Origin: Paraescarpia echinospica
Lineage: Eukaryota; Annelida; Polychaeta; Sabellida; Siboglinidae
Assembly (NCBI GenBank): GCA_020002185.1
Contig: CM034543.1
Location: 1,541,033-1,605,032 of the forward strand
Reading direction: 5' to 3'
DNA: 64,000 bases
The stretch's first letter is position 1; each line of letters opens with the position of its first letter. Shown one piece after another: positions 43,301-58,300 of the stretch. Under the pieces are notes generated by a model. It searched no databases. It was not told the DNA's origin and was given only the letters and a program-made list of their open reading frames with translations. A program made the position numbers and the translations under genes.

Positions 43301-46300
43301 ACAAGATGTAATCAGTGTTGTAACCTGCCAACCATATCAGATTGTTATATGACAGGATGTAATCAGTGTTGTAACCTGCCAACCATATCAGATTATTATA
43401 TGACAGGATGTAATCAATGCTGTAACCTGCCAACCATATCAGATTATTATATGACAGGATGTAATCAGTGTTGTAAACTGCCAATCATATAACAGGATGT
43501 AATCAGTGCTGTAACCTGCCAACCATATGACAGGATGTAATCAGTGTTGTAACCTGCCAACCATATCAGATTGTTATATGACAGGATGTAATCAGTGTTG
43601 TAACCTGCCAACCCTATCAGATTGTTATATGACAGGATGTAATAAGTGTTGTAACCTGCCAACCATATCAGATTGTTATATGACAGGATGTAATCAGTGT
43701 TGTAACCTGCCAACCATATGACAGGATGTAATCAGTGCTGTAACCTGCCAACCATATGACAGGATGTAATCAGTGTTGTAACCTTCCAACCATATCAGAT
43801 TGTTATATGACAGGATGTAAGCAGTGTTGTAACCTGCCAACCATATCAGCTTGTTATATGACAGGATGTAATAAGTGTTGTAATCTGCCAACCATATCAG
43901 ATTGTTATATGACAGGATGTAATCAGTGTTGTAACCTGCCAACCATATGAAAGGATGTAATCAGTGTTGTAACCTTCCAACCATATCAGATTATTATATG
44001 ACAGGATGTAATCAGTGCTGTAACCTGCCAACCATATCAGATTATTATATGACAGGATGTAATCAGTGTTGTAACCTGCCAACCATATGACAGGATGTAA
44101 TCAGTGCTGTAACCTGCCAACCATATGACAGGATGTAATCAGTGTTGTAACCTGCCAACCATATCAGATTGTTATATGACAGGATGTAATCAGTGTTGTA
44201 ACCTGCCAACCATATCAGATTGTTATATGACAGGATGTAATCAGTGTTGTAATCTGCCAACCATATCAGATTATTATATAACAGGATGTAATCAGTGCTG
44301 TAACCTGCCAACCATATCATATTATTATATGACAGGATGTAATCAGTGCTGTAACCTGCCAACCATATGACAGGATGTAATCAGTGCTGTAACCTGCCAA
44401 CCATATGAAAGGATGTAATCAGTGTTGTAACCTGCCAACCATATGTCAAGATTTAATCAGTGTTGTAACCTGCCAACCATATCAGATTGTTATATGACAG
44501 GAGGTAATCAGTGTTGTAACCTGCCAACCATATCAGATTATTATATGACAGGATGTAATCAGTGTTGTAACCTGCCAACCATATGACAGGATGTAATCAG
44601 TGCTGTAACCTGCCAACCATATGACAGGATGAAATCAGTGTTGTAACCTGCCAATCATATCAGATTGTTATATGACAGGATGTAATCAGTGTTGTAATCT
44701 GCCAACCATATGACAAGATGTAATCAGTGTTGTAACCTGCCAACCATATCAGATTGTTATATGACAGGATGTAATCAGTGTTGTAACCTGCCAACCATAT
44801 CAGATTATTATATGACAGGATGTAATAAGTGTTGTAACCTGCCAACCATATCAGATTGTTATATGACAGGATGTAATCAGTGTTGTAACCTGCCAACCAT
44901 ATGACAGGATATAATCAGTGCTGTAACCTGCCAACCATATGACAGGATGTAATCAGTGTTGTAACCTGCCAATCATATCAGATTGTTATATGACAGGATG
45001 TAATCAGTGTTGTAACCTGCCAACCATATGACAAGATGTAATCAGTGTTATAACCTGCCAACCATATCAGATTGTTATATGACAGGATGTAATCAGTGTT
45101 GTAACCTGCCAACCATATCAGATTATTATATGACAGGATGTAATCAGTGCTGTAACCTGCCAACCATATCAGATTATTATATGACAGGGTGTAATCAGTG
45201 TTGTAAGCTGCCAACCATATGACAGGATGTAATCAGTGCTGTAACCTGCCAACCATATGACAGGATATAATCAGTGTTGTAACCTGCCAACCATATCTGA
45301 TTGTTATATGACAGGATGTAATCAGTGTTGTAACCTGCCAACCATATCAGATTGTTATATGACAGGATGTAATAAGTGTTGTAAACTGCCAACCATATCA
45401 GATTGTTATATGACATGATGTAATCAGTGCTGTAACCTGCCAACCATATGACAGGATGTAATCAGTGCTGTAACCTGCCAACCATATGACAGGATGTAAT
45501 CAGTGTTGTAACCAGCCAACCATATCAGATTGTTATATGACAGGATGTAATCAGTGTTGTAACCTGCCAACCATATCAGATTATTATATGACAGGACGTA
45601 AACAGTGCTGTAACCTGCCAACCATATCAGATTATTATATGACAGGATGTAATCAGTGCTGTAACCTGCCAACCATATGACAGGATGTAATCAGTGTTGT
45701 AACCTGCCAACCATATCAGATTGTTATATGACAGGATGTAATCAGTGTTGTAATCTGCCAACCGTATCAGATTATTATATAACAGGATGTAATCAGTGCT
45801 GTAACCTGCCAACCATATCATATTATTATATGACAGGATGTAATCAGTGCTGTAACCTGCCAACCATATGACAGGATGTAGTCAGTGCTGTAACCTGCCA
45901 ACCATATGAAAGGATGTAATCAGTGTTGTAACCTGCCATCCATATGTCAAGATTTAATCAGTGTTGTAACCTGCCAACCATATTAGATTGTTATATGACA
46001 GGATGTAATCAGTGTTGTAACCTGCCAACCATATCAGATTATTATATGACAGGATGTAATCAGTGTTGTAACCTGCCAACCATATGACAGGATGTAATCA
46101 GTGCTGTAACCTGCCAACCATATGACAGGATGTAATCAGTGTTGTAACCTGCCAATCATATCAGATTATTATATGACAGGATGTAATCAGTGTTGTAATC
46201 TGCCAACCATATGACAAGATGTAATCAGTGTTGTAACCTGCCAACCATATCAGATTGTTATATGACAGGATGTAATCAGTGTTGTAACCTGCCAACCATA

Positions 46301-49300
46301 TCAGATTATTATATGACAGGATGTAATCAATGCTGTAACCTGCCAACCATATCAGATTATTATATGACAGGATGTAATCAGTGTTGTAAACTGCCAATCA
46401 TATAACAGGATGTAATCAGTGCTGTAACCTGCCAACCATATGACAGGATGTAATCAGTGTTGTAACCTGCCAACCATATCAGATTGTTATATGACAGGAT
46501 GTAATCAGTGTTGTAACCTGCCAACCCTATCAGATTGTTATATGACAGGATGTAATAAGTGTTGTAACCTGCCAACCATATCAGATTGTTATATGACAGG
46601 ATGTAATCAGTGTTGTAACCTGCCAACCATATGACAGGATGTAATCAGTGCTGTAACCTGCCAACCATATGACAGGATGTAATCAGTGTTGTAACCTTCC
46701 AACCATATCAGATTGTTATATGACAGGATGTAAGCAGTGTTGTAACCTGCCAACCATATCAGCTTGTTATATGACAGGATGTAATAAGTGTTGTAACCTG
46801 CCAACCATATCAGATTGTTATATGACAGGATGTAATCAGTGTTGTAACCTGCCAACCATATCAGATTGTTATATGACAGGATGTAATCAGTGTTGTAATC
46901 TACCACCCATATCAGATTATTATATAACAGGATGTAATCAGTGCTGTAACCTGCCAACCATATCATATTATTATATGACAGGATGTAATCAGTGCTGTAA
47001 CCTGCCAACCATATGACAGGATGTAATCAGTGTTGTAACCTGCCAACCATATGTCAAGATGTAATCAGTGTTGTAACCTGCCAACCATATCAGATTGTTA
47101 TATGACAGGAAGTAATCAGTGTTGTAACCTGCCAACCATATCAGATTATTATATGACAGGATGTAATCAGTGTTGTAACCTGCCAACCATATGACAGTAC
47201 GTAATCAGTGTTGTAACCTGCCAACCATATGACAGGATGTAATCAGTGTTGTAACCTGCCAACCATATGACAAGATGTAATCAGTGTTGTAACCTGCCAA
47301 ACATATCAGATTGTTATATGACAGGATGTAAACAGTGCTGTAACCTGCCAACCATATGACAGGATTTAATCAGTGCTGTAACCTGCCAACCATATCAGAT
47401 TGTTATATGACAGGATGTAATCAGTGTTGTCACCTGCCAACAATATCAGATTATTATATGACAGGATGTAATCAGTGTTGTAACCTGCCAACCATATGAC
47501 AGGATGTAATCAGTGATGTAACCTGCCAACCATATGACAGGATGTAATCAGTGTTGTAACATGCCAATCATATCAGATTGTTATATGACAGGATGTAATC
47601 AGTGTTGTAACCTGCCAACCATATGACAAGATGTAATCAGTGTTGTAACCTGCAAACCATATCAGATTGTTATATGACAGGATGTAGTCAGTGTTGTAAC
47701 CTGCCAACCATATCAGATTGTTATATGACAGGATGTAATCAGTGTTGTAACCTGCCAACCATATCAGATTATTATATGACAGGATGTAATCAGTGCTGTA
47801 ACCTGCCAACCATATCAGATTATTATATGACAGGATGTAATCAGTGTTGTAACCTGCCAACCATATGACAGGATGTAATCAGTGCTGTAACCTGCCAACC
47901 ATATGACAGGATGTAATCAGTGTTATAACCTGCCAACCATATCAGATTGTTATATGACAGGATGTAATCAGTGTTGTAACCTGCCAAACATATCAGATTG
48001 TTATATGACAGGATGTAAAAAGTGTTGTAACCTGCCAACCATATCAGATTGTTATAGGACAGGATGTAATCAGTGTTGTAACCTGCCAACCATATCAGAT
48101 TGTTATATGACAGGATGTAGTCAGTGTTGTAATCTACCACCCATATCAGATTATTATATAACAGGATGTAATCAGTGCTGTAACCTGCCAACCATATCAT
48201 ATTATTATATGACAGGATGTAATCAGTGCTGTAACCTGCCAACCATATGACAGGATGTAATCAGTGTTGTAACCTGCCAACCATATGACAAGATGTAATA
48301 AGTGTTGTAACCTGCCAACCATATCAGATTGTTATATGACAGGATGTAATCAGTGTTGTAACCTGCCAACCATATGACAGGATGTAATCAGTGCTGTAAC
48401 CTGCCAACCATATGACAGGATGTAATCAGTGTTGTAACCTTCCAACCATATCAGATTGTTATATGACAGGATGTAAGCAGTGTTGTAACCTGCCAACCAT
48501 ATCAGCTTGTTATATGACAGGATGTAATAAGTGTTGTAACCTGCCAACCATATCAGATTGTTATATGACAGGATGTAATCAGTGTTGTAACCTGCCAACC
48601 ATATGAAAGGATGTAATCAGTGTTGTAACCTTCCAACCATATCAGATTATTATATGACAGGATGTAATCAGTGCTGTAACCTGCCAACCATATCAGATTA
48701 TTATATGACAGGATGTAATCAGTGTTGTAACCTGCCAACCATATGACAGGATGTAATCAGTGCTGTAACCTGCCAACCATATGACAGGATGTAATCAGTG
48801 TTGTAACCTGCCAACCATATCAGATTGTTATATGACAGGATGTAATCAGTGTTGTAACCTGCCAACCATATCAGATTGTTATATGACAGGATGTAATCAG
48901 TGTTGTAATCCGCCAACCATATCAGATTATTATATAACAGGATGTAATCAGTGCTGTAACCTGCCAACCATATCATATTATTATATGACAGGATGTAATC
49001 AGTGCTGTAACCTGCCAACCATATGACAGGATGTAATCAGTGCTGTAACCTGCCAACCATATGAAAGGATGTAATCAGTGTTGTAACCTGCCAACCATAT
49101 GTCAAGATTTAATCATTGTTGTAACCTGCCAACCATATCAGATTGTTATATGACAGGATGTAATCAGTGTTGTAACCTGCCAACCATATCAGATTATTAT
49201 ATGACAGGATGTAATCAGTGTTGTAACATGCCAACCATATCACAGGATATAATCAGTGCTGTAACCTGCCAACCATATGACAGGATGTAATCAGTGTTGT

Positions 49301-52300
49301 AACCTGCCAATCATATCAGATTGTTATATGACAGGATGTAATCAGTGTTGTAATCTGCCAACCATATGACAAGATGTAATCAGTGTTGTAACCTGCCAAC
49401 CATATCAGATTGTTATATGACAGGATGTAATCAGTGTTGTAACCTGCCAACCATATCAGATTATTATATGACAGGATGTAATCAGTGCTGTAACCTGCCA
49501 ACCATATCAGATTATTATATGACAGGATGTAATCAGTGTTGTAACCTGCCAATCATATAACAGGATGTAATCAGTGCTGTAAACTGCCAACCATATGACA
49601 CGATGTAATCAGTGTTGTAACCTGCCAACCCTATCAGATTGTTATATGACAGGATGTAATAAGTGTTGTAACCTGCCAACCATATCAGATTGTTATATGA
49701 CAGGATGTAATCAGTGTTGTAACCTGCCAACCATATGACAGGATATAATCAGTGCTGTAACCTGCCAACCATATGACAGGATGTAATCAGTGTTGTAACC
49801 TGCCAATCATATCAGATTGTTATATGACAGGATGTAATCAGTGTTGTAACCTGCCAACCATATGACAAGATGTAATCAGTGTTATAACCTGCCAACCATA
49901 TCAGATTGTTATATGACAGGATGTAATCAGTGTTGTAACCTGCCAACCATATCAGATTATTATATGACAGGATGTAATCAGTGCTGTAACCTGCCAACCA
50001 TATCAGATTATTATATGACAGGATGTAATCAGTCTTGTAAGCTGCCAACCATATGACAGGATGTAATCAGTGCTGTAACCTGCCAACCATATGACAGGAT
50101 GTAATCAGTGTTGTAAACTGCCAACCATATCTGATTGTTATATGACAGGATGTAATCAGTGTTGTAACCTGCCAACCATATCAGATTGTTATATGACAGG
50201 ATGTAATAAGTGTTGTAACCTGCCAACCATATCAGATTGTTATATGACATGATGTAATCAGTGCTGTAACCTGCCAACCATATGACAGGATGTAATCAGT
50301 GCTCTAACCTGCCAACCATATGACAGGATGTAATCAGTGTTGTAACCAGCCAACCATATCAGATTGTTATATGACAGGATGTAATCAGTGTTGTAACCTG
50401 CCAACCATATCAGATTATTATATGACAGGACGTAAACAGTGCTGTAACCTGCCAACCATATCAGATTATTATATGACAGGATGTAATCAGTGTTGTAACC
50501 TGCCAACCATATGACAGGATGTAATCAGTGTTGTAACCTGCCAACCATATCAGATTGTTATATGACAGGATGTAATCAGTGTTGTAATCTGCCAACCATA
50601 TCAGATTATTATATAACAGGATGTAATCAGTGCTGTAACCTGCCAACCATATGACAGGATGTAGTCAGTGCTGTAACCTGCCAACCATATGAAAGGATGT
50701 ATTCAGTGTTGTAACCTGCCATCCATATGTCAAGATTTAATCAGTGTTGTAACCTGCCAACCATATCAGATTGTTATATGACAGGATGTAATCAGTGTTG
50801 TAACCTGCCAACCATATCAGATTATTATATGACAGGATGTAATCAGTGTTGTAACCTGCCAACCATATGACAGGATGTAATCAGTGCTGTAACCTGCCAA
50901 CCATATGACAGGATGTAATCAGTGTTGTAACCTGCCAATCATATCAGATTATTATATGACAGGATGTAATCAGTGTTGTAATCTGCCAACCATATGACAA
51001 GATGTAATCAGTGTTGTAACCTGCCAACCATATCAGATTGTTATATGACAGGATGTAATCAGTGTTGTAACCTGCCAACCATATCAGATTATTATATGAC
51101 AGGATGTAATCAATGCTGTAACCTGCCAACCATATCAGATTATTATATGACAGGATGTAATCAGTGTTGTAACCTGCCAATCATATAACAGGATGTAATC
51201 AGTGCTGTAACCTGCCAACCATATGACAGGATGTAATCAGTGTTGTAACCTGCCAACCATATCAGATTGTTATACGACAGGATGTAATCAGTGTTGTAAC
51301 CTGCCAACCCTATCAGATTGTTATATGACAGGATGTAATAAGTGTTGTAACCTGCCAACCATATCAGATTGTTATATGACAGGATGTAATCAGTGTTGTA
51401 ACCTGCCAACCATATGACAGGATGTAATCAGTGCTGTAACCTGCCAACCATATGACAGGATGTAATCAGTGTTGTAACCTTCCAACCATATCAGATTGTT
51501 ATATGACAGGATGTAAGCAGTGTTGTAACCTGCCAACCATATCAGCTAGTTATATGACAGGATGTAATAAGTGTTGTAACCTGCCAACCATATCAGATTG
51601 TTATATGACAGGATGTAATCAGTGTTGTAACCTGCCAACCATATCAGATTGTTATATGACAGGATGTAATCAGTGTTGTAATCTACCACCCATATCAGAT
51701 TATTATATAACAGGATGTAATCAGTGCTGTAAGCTGCCAACCATATGACAGGATGTAATCAGTGCTGTAACCTGCCAACCATATGACAGGATGTAATCAG
51801 TGTTGTAACCTGCCAACCATATCTGATTGTTATATGACAGGATGTAATCAGTGTTGTAACCTGCCAACCATATAAGATTGTTATATGACAGGATGTAATA
51901 AGTGTTGTAACCTGCCAACCATATCAGATTATTATATAACAGGATGTAATCAGTGCTGTAACCTGCCAACCATATGACAGGATGTAGTCAGTGCTGTAAC
52001 CTGCCAACCATATGAAAGGATGTATTCAGTGTTGTAACCTGCCATCCATATGTCAAGATTTAATCAGTGTTGTAACCTGCCAACCATATCAGATTGTTAT
52101 ATGACAGGATGTAATCAGTGTTGTAACCTGCCAACCATATCAGATTATTATATGACAGGATGTAATCAGTGTTGTAACCTGCCAACCATATGACAGGATG
52201 TAATCAGTGCTGTAACCTGCCAACCATATGACAGGATGTAATCAGTGTTGTAACCTGCCAATCATATCAGATTATTATATGACAGGATGTAATCAGTGTT

Positions 52301-55300
52301 GTAATCTGCCAACCATATGACAAGATGTAATCAGTGTTGTTACCTGCCAACCATATCAGATTGTTATATGACAGGATGTAATCAGTGTTGTAACCTGCCA
52401 ACCATATCAGATTATTATATGACAGGATGTAATCAGTGCTGTAACCTGCCAACCATATCAGATTATTATATGACAGGATGTAATCAGTGTTGTAACCTGC
52501 CAATCATATAACAGGATGTAATCAGTGCTGTAACCTGCCAACCATATGACAGGATGTAATCAGTGTTGTAACCTGCCAACCATATCAGATTGTTATATGA
52601 CAGGATGTAATCAGTGTTGTAACCTGCCAACCCTATCAGATTGTTATATGACAGGATGTAATAAGTGTTGTAACCTGCCAACCATATCAGATTGTTATAT
52701 GACAGGATGTAATCAGTGTTGTAACCTGCCAACCATATGACAGGATGTAATCAGTGCTGTAACCTGCCAACCATATGACAGGATGTAATCAGTGTTGTAA
52801 CCTTCCAACCATATCAGATTGTTATATGACAGGATGTAAGCAGTGTTGTAACCTGCCAACCATATCAGCTAGTTATATGACAGGATGTAATAAGTGTTGT
52901 AACCTGCCAACCATATCAGATTGTTATATGACAGGATGTAATCAGTGTTGTAACCTGCCAACCATATCAGATTGTTATATGACAGGATGTAATCAGTGCT
53001 GTAATCTGCCAACCATATCAGATTATTATATGACAGGATGTAATCAGTGCTGTAAGCTGCCAACCATATGACAGGATGTAATCAGTGCTGTAACCTGCCA
53101 ACCATATGACAGGATGTAATCAGTGTTGTAACCTGCCAACCATATCTGATTGTTATATGACAGGATGTAATCAGTGTTGTAACCTGCCAACCATATAAGA
53201 TTGTTATATGACAGGATGTAATAAGTGTTGTAACCTGCCAACCATATCAGATTGTTATATGACATGATGTAATCAGTGCTGTAACCTGCCAACCATATGA
53301 CAGGATGTAGTCAGTGCTGTAACCTGCCAACCATATGACAGGATGTAATCAGTGTTGTAACCAGCCAACCATATCAGATTGTTATATGACAGGATGTAAT
53401 CAGTGTTGTAACCTGCCAACCATATCAGATTATTATATGACAGGACGTAAACAGTGCTGTAACCTGCCAACCATATCAGATTATTATATGACAGGATGTA
53501 ATCAGTGCTGTAACCTGCCAACCATATGACAGGATGTAATCAGTGTTGTAACCTGCCAACCATATCAGATTGTTATATGACAGGATGTAATCAGTGTTGT
53601 AACCTGCCAACCATATCAGATTATTATATGACAGGATGTAATCAATGCTGTAACCTGCCAACCATATCAGATTATTATATGACAGGATGTAATCAGTGTT
53701 GTAACCTGCCAATCATATAACAGGATGTAATCAGTGCTGTAACCTGCCAACCATATGACAGGATGTAATCAGTGTTGTAACCTGCCAACCATATCAGATT
53801 GTTATATGACAGGATGTAATCAGTGTTGTAACCTGCCAACCCTATCAGATTGTTATATGACAGGATGTAATAAGTGTTGTAACCTGCCAACCATATCAGA
53901 TTGTTATATGACAGGATGTAATCAGTGTTGTAACCTGCCAACCATATGACAGGATGTAATCAGTGCTGTAACCTGCCAACCATATGACAGGATGTAATCA
54001 GTGCTGTAACCTTCCAACCATATCAGATTGTTATATGACAGGATGTAAGCAGTGTTGTAACCTGCCAACCATATCAGCTTGTTATATGACAGGATGTAAT
54101 AAGTGTTGTAACCTGCCAACCATATCAGATTGTTATATGACAGGATGTAATCAGTGTTGTAACCTGCCAACCATATCAGATTATTATATGACAGGATGTA
54201 ATCAGTGCTGTAACCTGCCAACCATATCAGATTATTATATGACAGGATGTAATCAGTCTTGTAAGCTGCCAACCATATGACAGGATGTAATCAGTGCTGT
54301 AACCTGCCAACCATATGACAGGATGTAATCAGTGTTGTAACCTGCCAACCATATCTGATTGTTATATGACAGGATGTAATCAGTGTTGTAACCTGCCAAC
54401 CATATAAGATTGTTATATGACAGGATGTAATAAGTGTTGTAACCTGCCAACCATATCAGATTGTTATATGACATGATGTAATCAGTGCTGTAACCTGCCA
54501 ACCATATGACAGGATGTAATCAGTGCTGTAACCTGCCAACCATATGACAGGATGTAATCAGTGTTGTAACCAGCCAACCATATCAGATTGTTATATGACA
54601 GGATGTAATCAGTGTTGTAACCTGCCAACCATATCAGATTATTATATGACAGGACGTAAACAGTGCTGTAACCTGCCAACCATATCAGATTATTATATGA
54701 CAGGATGTAATCAGTGTTGTAACCTGCCAACCATATGACAGGATGTAATCAGTGTTGTAACCTGCCAACCATATCAGATTGTTATATGACAGGATGTAAT
54801 CAGTGTTGTAATCTGCCAACCATATCAGATTATTATATAACAGGATGTAACCAGTGCTGTAACCTGCCAACCATATCATATTATTATATGACAGGATGTA
54901 TTCAGTGCTGTAACCTGCCAACCATATGACAGGATGTAGTCAGTGCTGTAACCTGCCAACCATATGAAAGGATGTAATCAGTGTTGTAACCTGCCATCCA
55001 TATGTCAAGATTTAATCAGTGTTGTAACCTGCCAACCATATTAGATTGTTATATGACAGGATGTAATCAGTGTTGTAACCTGCCAACCATATCAGATTAT
55101 TATATGACAGGATGTAATCAGTGTTGTAACCTGCCAACCATATGACAGGATGTAATCAGTGCTGTAACCTGCCAACCATATGACAGGATGTAATCAGTGT
55201 TGTAACCTGCCAATCATATCAGATTATTATATGACAGGATGTAATCAGTGTTGTAATCTGCCAACCATATGACAAGATGTAATCAGTGTTGTTACCTGCC

Positions 55301-58300
55301 AACCATATCAGATTGTTATATGACAGGATGTAATCAGTGTTGTAACCTGCCAACCATATCAGATTATTATATGACAGGATGTAATCAATGCTGTAACCTG
55401 CCAACCATATCAGATTATTATATGACAGGATGTAATCAGTGTTGTAAACTGCCAATCATATAACAGGATGTAATCAGTGCTGTAACCTGCCAACCATATG
55501 ACAGGATGTAATCAGTGTTGTAACCTGCCAACCATATCAGATTGTTATATGACAGGATGTAATCAGTGTTGTAACCTGCCAACCCTATCAGATTGTTATA
55601 TGACAGGATGTAATAAGTGTTGTAACCTGCCAACCATATCAGATTGTTATATGACAGGATGTAATCAGTGTTGTAACCTGCCAACCATATGACAGGATGT
55701 AATCAGTGCTGTAACCTGCCAACCATATGACAGGATGTAATCAGTGTTGTAACCTTCCAACCATATCAGATTGTTATATGACAGGATGTAAGCAGTGTTG
55801 TAACCTGCCAACCATATCAGCTTGTTATATGACAGGATGTAATAAGTGTTGTAACCTGCCAACCATATCAGATTGTTATATGACAGGATGTAATCAGTGT
55901 TGTAACCTGCCAACCATATCAGATTGTTATATGACAGGATGTAATCAGTGTTATAATCTACCACCCATATCAGATTATTATATAACAGGATGTAATCAGT
56001 GCTGTAACCTGCCAACCATATCATATTATTATATGACAGGATGTAATCAGTGCTGTAACCTGCCAACCATATGACAGGATGTAATCAGTGTTGTAACCTG
56101 CCAACCATATGTCAAGATGTAATCAGTGTTGTAACCTGCCAACCATATCAGATTGTTATATGACAGGAAGTAATCAGTGTTGTAACCTGCCACCCATATC
56201 AGATTATTATATGACAGGATGTAATCAGTGTTGTAACCTGCCAACCATATGACAGGATGTAATCAGTGATGTAACCTGCCAACCATATGACAGGATGTAA
56301 TCAGTGTTGTAACATGCCAACCATATGACAGTACGTAATCAGTGTTGTAACCTGCCAACCATATGACAGGATGTAATCAGTGTTGTAACCTGCCAACCAT
56401 ATGACAAGATGTAATCAGTGTTGTAACCTGCCAAACATATCAGATTGTTATATGACAGGATGTAAACAGTGCTGTAACCTGCCAACCATATGACAGGATT
56501 TAATCAGTGCTGTAACCTGCCAACCATATCAGATTGTTATATGACAGGATGTAATCAGTGTTGTCACCTGCCAACAATATCAGATTATTATATGACAGGA
56601 TGTAATCAGTGTTGTAACCTGCCAACCATATGACAGGATGTAATCAGTGATGTAACCTGCCAACCATATGACAGGATGTAATCAGTGTTGTAACATGCCA
56701 ATCATATCAGATTGTTATATGACAGGATGTAATCAGTGTTGTAACCTGCCAACCATATGACAAGATGTAATCAGTGTTGTAACCTGCCAACCATATCAGA
56801 TTGTTATATGACAGGATGTAGTCAGTGTTGTAACCTGCCAACCATATCAGATTGTTATATGACAGGATGTAATCAGTGTTGTAACCTGCCAACCATATCA
56901 GATTATTATATGACAGGATGTAATCAGTGCTGTAACCTGCCAACCATATCAGATTATTATATGACAGGATGTAATCAGTGTTGTAACCTGCCAACCATAT
57001 GACAGGATGTAATCAGTGCTGTAACCTGCCAACCATATGACAGGATGTAATCAGTGTTGTAACCTGCCAACCATATCAGATTGTTATATGACAGGATGTA
57101 ATCAGTGTTGTAACCTGCCAACCATATCAGATTGTTATATGACAGGATGTAAAAAGTGTTGTAACCTGCCAACCATATCAGATTGTTATAGGACAGGATG
57201 TAGTCAGTGTTGTAACCTGCCAACCATATCAGATTGTTATATGACAGGATGTAATCAGTGTTGTAATCTACCACCCATATCAGATTATTATATAACAGGA
57301 TGTAATCAGTGCTGTAACCTGCCAACCATATCATATTATTATATGACAGGATGTAATCAGTGCTGTAACCTGCCAACCATATGACAGGATGTAATCAGTG
57401 TTGTAACCTGCCAACGATATGTCAAGATGTAATCAGTGTTGTAACCTGCCAACCATATCAGATTGTTATATGACAGGATGTAATCAGTGTTGTAACCTGC
57501 CAACCATATCAGATTATTATATAACAGGATGTAATCAGTGTTGTAACCTGCCAACCATATGACAGGATGTAATCAGTGATGTAACCTGCCAACCATATGA
57601 CAGGATGTAATCAGTGTTGTAACATGCCAATCATATCAAATTGTTATATGACAGGATGTAATCAGTGTTGTAACCTGCCAACCATATAACAAGATGTAAT
57701 CAGTGTTGTAACCTGCCAACCATATCAGATTGTTATATGACAGGATGTAATCAGTGTTGTAACCTGCCAACAATATCAGATTATTATATGACAGGATGTA
57801 ATCAGTGCTGTAACCTGCCAACCATATCAGATTATTATATGACAGGATGTATTCAGTGTTGTAACCTGCCAACCATATGAGAGGATGTAATCAGTGCTGT
57901 AACCTGCCAACCATATGACAGGAAGTAATCAGTGTTGTAACCTGCCAACCATATCAGATTGTTATATGACAGGATGTAATCAGTGTTGTAACCTGCCAAC
58001 CATATGACAAGATGTAATCAGTGTTGTAACCTGCCAAACATATCAGATTGTTATATGACAGGATGTAATCAGTGCTGTAACCTGCCTACCATATGACAGG
58101 ATGTAATCAGTGCTGTAACCTGCCAACCATATCAGATTGTTATATGACAGGATGTAATCTGTGTTGTAACCTGCCAACCATATGACAGGATGTAATCAGT
58201 GTTGCAACCTGCCAACCATATCAGATTGTTATATGACAGGATGTAATCAGTGTTGTAACCTGCCAACAATATCAGATTGTTATATGACAGGATGTAATCA

